Assembly (NCBI GenBank): GCA_021788645.1
Contig: JAJYKK010000030.1
Span: 1-34,359 of the forward strand
From: Pseudomonadota bacterium
GTDB taxonomy: Bacteria; Pseudomonadota; Gammaproteobacteria; Burkholderiales; JAKAFK01
Direction: 5' to 3'
DNA length: 34,359 bases
Part shown: piece by piece, positions 33,112 through 34,359 of the stretch
Layout of the letters: each line of letters begins with the position of its first letter
How positions within the stretch are numbered: position 1 is the stretch's first letter
Made by a program: the position numbers and the translations under genes
Notes under the pieces: model-generated
Database searches by the model: none
What the model was told of the DNA's origin: nothing
What the model saw: only the letters and a program-made list of their open reading frames with translations

Positions 33112-33438
33112 TTAGATGTTGCTGTCAATAAACGCGGTGAGCTGCGATTTTGAAAGGGCGCCAACTTTGGTGGCCTCGACGTTGCCGTTCTTGAAGATCA
33201 TCAAGGTGGGGATGCCGCGAATGCCATACTTGGGAGGCGTCGCCTGATTCTCATCGATGTTGAGCTTGGCGACCTTCAGCTTGCCGCCGTATTCCTGCGC
33301 GACCTCGTCGAGAATGGGAGCGATCATCTTGCAGGGGCCGCACCAGTCGGCCCAGTAGTCCACCAGGACGGGCAACTCGGCCTGCAATACCTCCTGTTCG
33401 AAAGTATCATCGGTAACGTAATGGATGTGTTCGCTCAT
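33112..33438 (-). CDS. trxA: thioredoxin 1
   Basis: A 108-residue thioredoxin with the WCGPC active site, [14 protein letters not shown] and a family-typical end. It reduces disulfides in the cytoplasm with thioredoxin reductase. The ribosome site GGAGAGGGG fixes the start at 33438; the in-frame extension upstream is not thioredoxin-like. It lies upstream of rho on the same strand, as in E. coli. Confidence 0.97.
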   Translation of the reverse strand: MSEHIHYVTDDTFEQEVLQAELPVLVDYWADWCGPCKMIAPILDEVAQEYGGKLKVAKLNIDENQATPPKYGIRGIPTLMIFKNGNVEATKVGALSKSQLTAFIDSNI

Positions 33439-33683
33439 GAGACCCCTCTCCAGGTGATAAGAAAACGCGCGCCGGCGAGCAGCCACGGCTTGACGCTTAA
33501 CTTGGTATGCTAATGAAAAAAGATCCTTATGGGAAGAGTCAGGCGGCTTCACGGGGATGGTGGACCGGAAGGCGCTTGCGTCGACCCCGACGCCAAGCTG
33601 TACGATTATAGCCGTAAGTCGGAAGCCCCGGGGCAGTCGCGAGTTCGCGCGGGCTGGCCGCGGGAGATCAGGAGGAATGGACC

Positions 33684-34007
33684 ATGACCTATGTCGTCAC
33701 CGAAGCCTGCGTGAAGTGCAAATATACCGACTGCGTCGAAGTGTGTCCGGTCGACTGCTTCCGGGAGGGCGCGAACTTTCTTGCGATCGACCCGGATGAA
33801 TGCATCGACTGCGCGCTATGCGTGGCCGAATGTCCCGTCGAGGCGATCTATGCGGAGAGCGATGTGCCCGAGGAACAGCGCGACTTTATCCGCATCAACG
33901 CCGAATTGGCCACCCGATGGAAGCCGATCATCGAGCGCAAGCCGCCACTCCCGGATGCGGACGAATGGGCGACGATCAAAGACAAGAAGGGGCTGCTGGA
34001 GCGCTGA
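33684..34007 (+). CDS. fdxA: 7Fe ferredoxin
   Basis: A 107-residue ferredoxin of the FdxA type. Cluster ligands are C9, C17 and C50 for 3Fe-4S, and C21, C40, C43 and C46 for 4Fe-4S, matching the Azotobacter ferredoxin I layout. Two further Cys (C12, C25) are also present. The C-terminal tail from about 60 is the usual FdxA extension. AGGAGG lies eight bases upstream of the ATG. It is divergent from trxA. It carries low-potential electrons in the cytoplasm; the partner is unknown. Confidence 0.96.
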   Translation: MTYVVTEACVKCKYTDCVEVCPVDCFREGANFLAIDPDECIDCALCVAECPVEAIYAESDVPEEQRDFIRINAELATRWKPIIERKPPLPDADEWATIKDKKGLLER

Positions 34008-34039
34008 TGCTCGCCTAAGACGCGGCCCATGCGGGTGCG

Positions 34040-34240
34040 TCAGCGAAGCAGTCGAAGGCTGAACGGATAGCGATAGCCCTCTCCGGATTGCGATTTGAAC
34101 GCGGCGAGGACGCAGAACAGCACATTGGCGACCCACACCAGCGGGGCAAGCAGGAACCCGATGAGCACGACGCGCAAGGCGAAGCACACCAGCAGGGCCA
34201 GCGTCACGGTGATCTGGAAGTTGAGCGCTTCCTTGAGGTG
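34040..34240 (-). pseudogene. DUF4870-like membrane protein, N-terminus removed by an IS
   Basis: The minus-strand frame reads HLKEALNFQITVTLALLVCF and ends EGYRYPFSLRLLR. This is the C-terminal two thirds of a DUF4870-type small membrane protein, where (H)(A/L)KEALNFQ is the conserved segment before two helices. Upstream of this point the sequence is the end of an IS3-family element (TGTCCTGTCAATAGTGGAC), so the native N-terminus is missing. An ATG in the IS end at 34270 could make a hybrid protein, but it is likely inactive. It converges with fdxA. Confidence 0.7.
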
Positions 34241-34359
34241 TCCTGTCAATAGTGGACACTGCCGACTCAAGCGGCGGCCTGTTGTCTGCTGAATTTGTGC
34301 GCAAACACAGCCGGCGTTTCGTAGCCCAGGCGCGAATGACGCCGTTGGCGGTTGTAAAA
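34239..34359 (-). mobile_element. end of an IS3-family insertion sequence
   Basis: The terminus starts near 34239 with TGTCCTGTCAATAGTGGACACT, which contains a GTGTCC/GGACAC hairpin. The transposase stop follows about 25 bases inside. The element runs off the window to the right, so its length, other end and target duplication cannot be seen. Confidence 0.75.
34267..34359 (-). CDS. IS3-family transposase OrfB, C-terminal end
   Basis: The last 30 residues are visible: FYNRQRRHSRLGYETPAVFA followed by HKFSRQQAAA and a stop. The YN-R-RRHSRLGY-TP pattern is the end of the DDE integrase domain (rve) in IS3-family OrfB. The catalytic residues lie outside the window. It lies within the mobile element that interrupts the DUF4870-like gene. 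Confidence 0.85.
   Translation of the reverse strand, partial: FYNRQRRHSRLGYETPAVFAHKFSRQQAAA

Noticed and set aside
33576-33606. fdxA promoter TTGCGT with TACGAT
   Set aside because: The spacing is 19 bases and both hexamers are poor, so not called.
1-34359. CRISPR array
   Set aside because: No regularly spaced repeats; the only repeats are local pairs in control regions.

Overview
The window is GC-rich chromosomal DNA from a gammaproteobacterium. The trxA-rho-rpmE order, a Zn-type L31, a short MaeB-like malic enzyme, LpxH (so LPS) and cytochrome c4 beside a CcoP end all fit this. The mix of high-affinity respiration, anaerobic-type radical SAM enzymes, a TehA/SLAC1-family anion exporter and a bicarbonate/nitrate/sulfonate-type ABC transporter resembles chemolithoautotrophic sulfur or iron oxidisers (Acidiferrobacter/Acidithiobacillus-like). 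The genus is an inference from gene content only; no rRNA is present.

Layout. 1-0.83 kb: the end of a cbb3 oxidase subunit (CcoP) and a dihaem cytochrome c4. 0.9-5.1 kb, minus strand: three radical SAM proteins (NrdG-like activase, a B12-binding HpnP-like enzyme, a YhcC/TIGR01212 protein) and UbiT, a set with an oxygen-independent flavour. 5.2-6.4 kb: a flavin oxidoreductase of the nitronate monooxygenase/FabK type. A gene-free stretch of about 770 bases follows, ending in a strong hairpin just before a b561-type cytochrome (7.2-7.7 kb). 8.0-11.2 kb: a metallo-beta-lactamase-fold class II cyclic-nucleotide phosphodiesterase-like protein and an orphan GAF-GspE/PilB ATPase. 11.3-14.6 kb, minus: an Mla-type lipid transport operon, mlaE, an MlaF-like protein that has lost its nucleotide-binding motifs, mlaD, and a TPR-like lipoprotein. 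14.7-15.0 kb: a small protein of a family often carried by plasmids and integrative elements.

15.4-17.8 kb: metZ, lpxH and ppiB. 18.2-21.2 kb: a two-gene ABC importer (fused permease plus ATPase with an AAA-associated tail) without a substrate-binding protein, behind a repeat-rich control region. 21.2-23.4 kb: a LysR regulator divergent from a TDT/SLAC1 anion exporter across an AT-rich operator. 23.5-26.4 kb: gltX and cysS. 26.5-28.1 kb: a glutathione S-transferase-like protein, a double-CDGSH iron-sulfur protein and a MarR regulator with a recognisable promoter and operator. 28.1-31.1 kb: an ArnT-like glycosyltransferase behind a malic enzyme. 31.3-33.4 kb: rpmE, rho, trxA. 33.7-34.0 kb: a 7Fe ferredoxin. 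The right edge holds a DUF4870-like gene cut by the end of an IS3-family element whose transposase runs off the window.

The least ordinary items are the motif-less MlaF homologue in an otherwise intact operon, the clustering of UbiT with radical SAM genes and a long inverted repeat, the repeat-laden ABC transporter promoter, the terminator-like hairpin closing the gene-free region, and the IS-disrupted gene at the edge. No CRISPR array, tRNA or rRNA was found.
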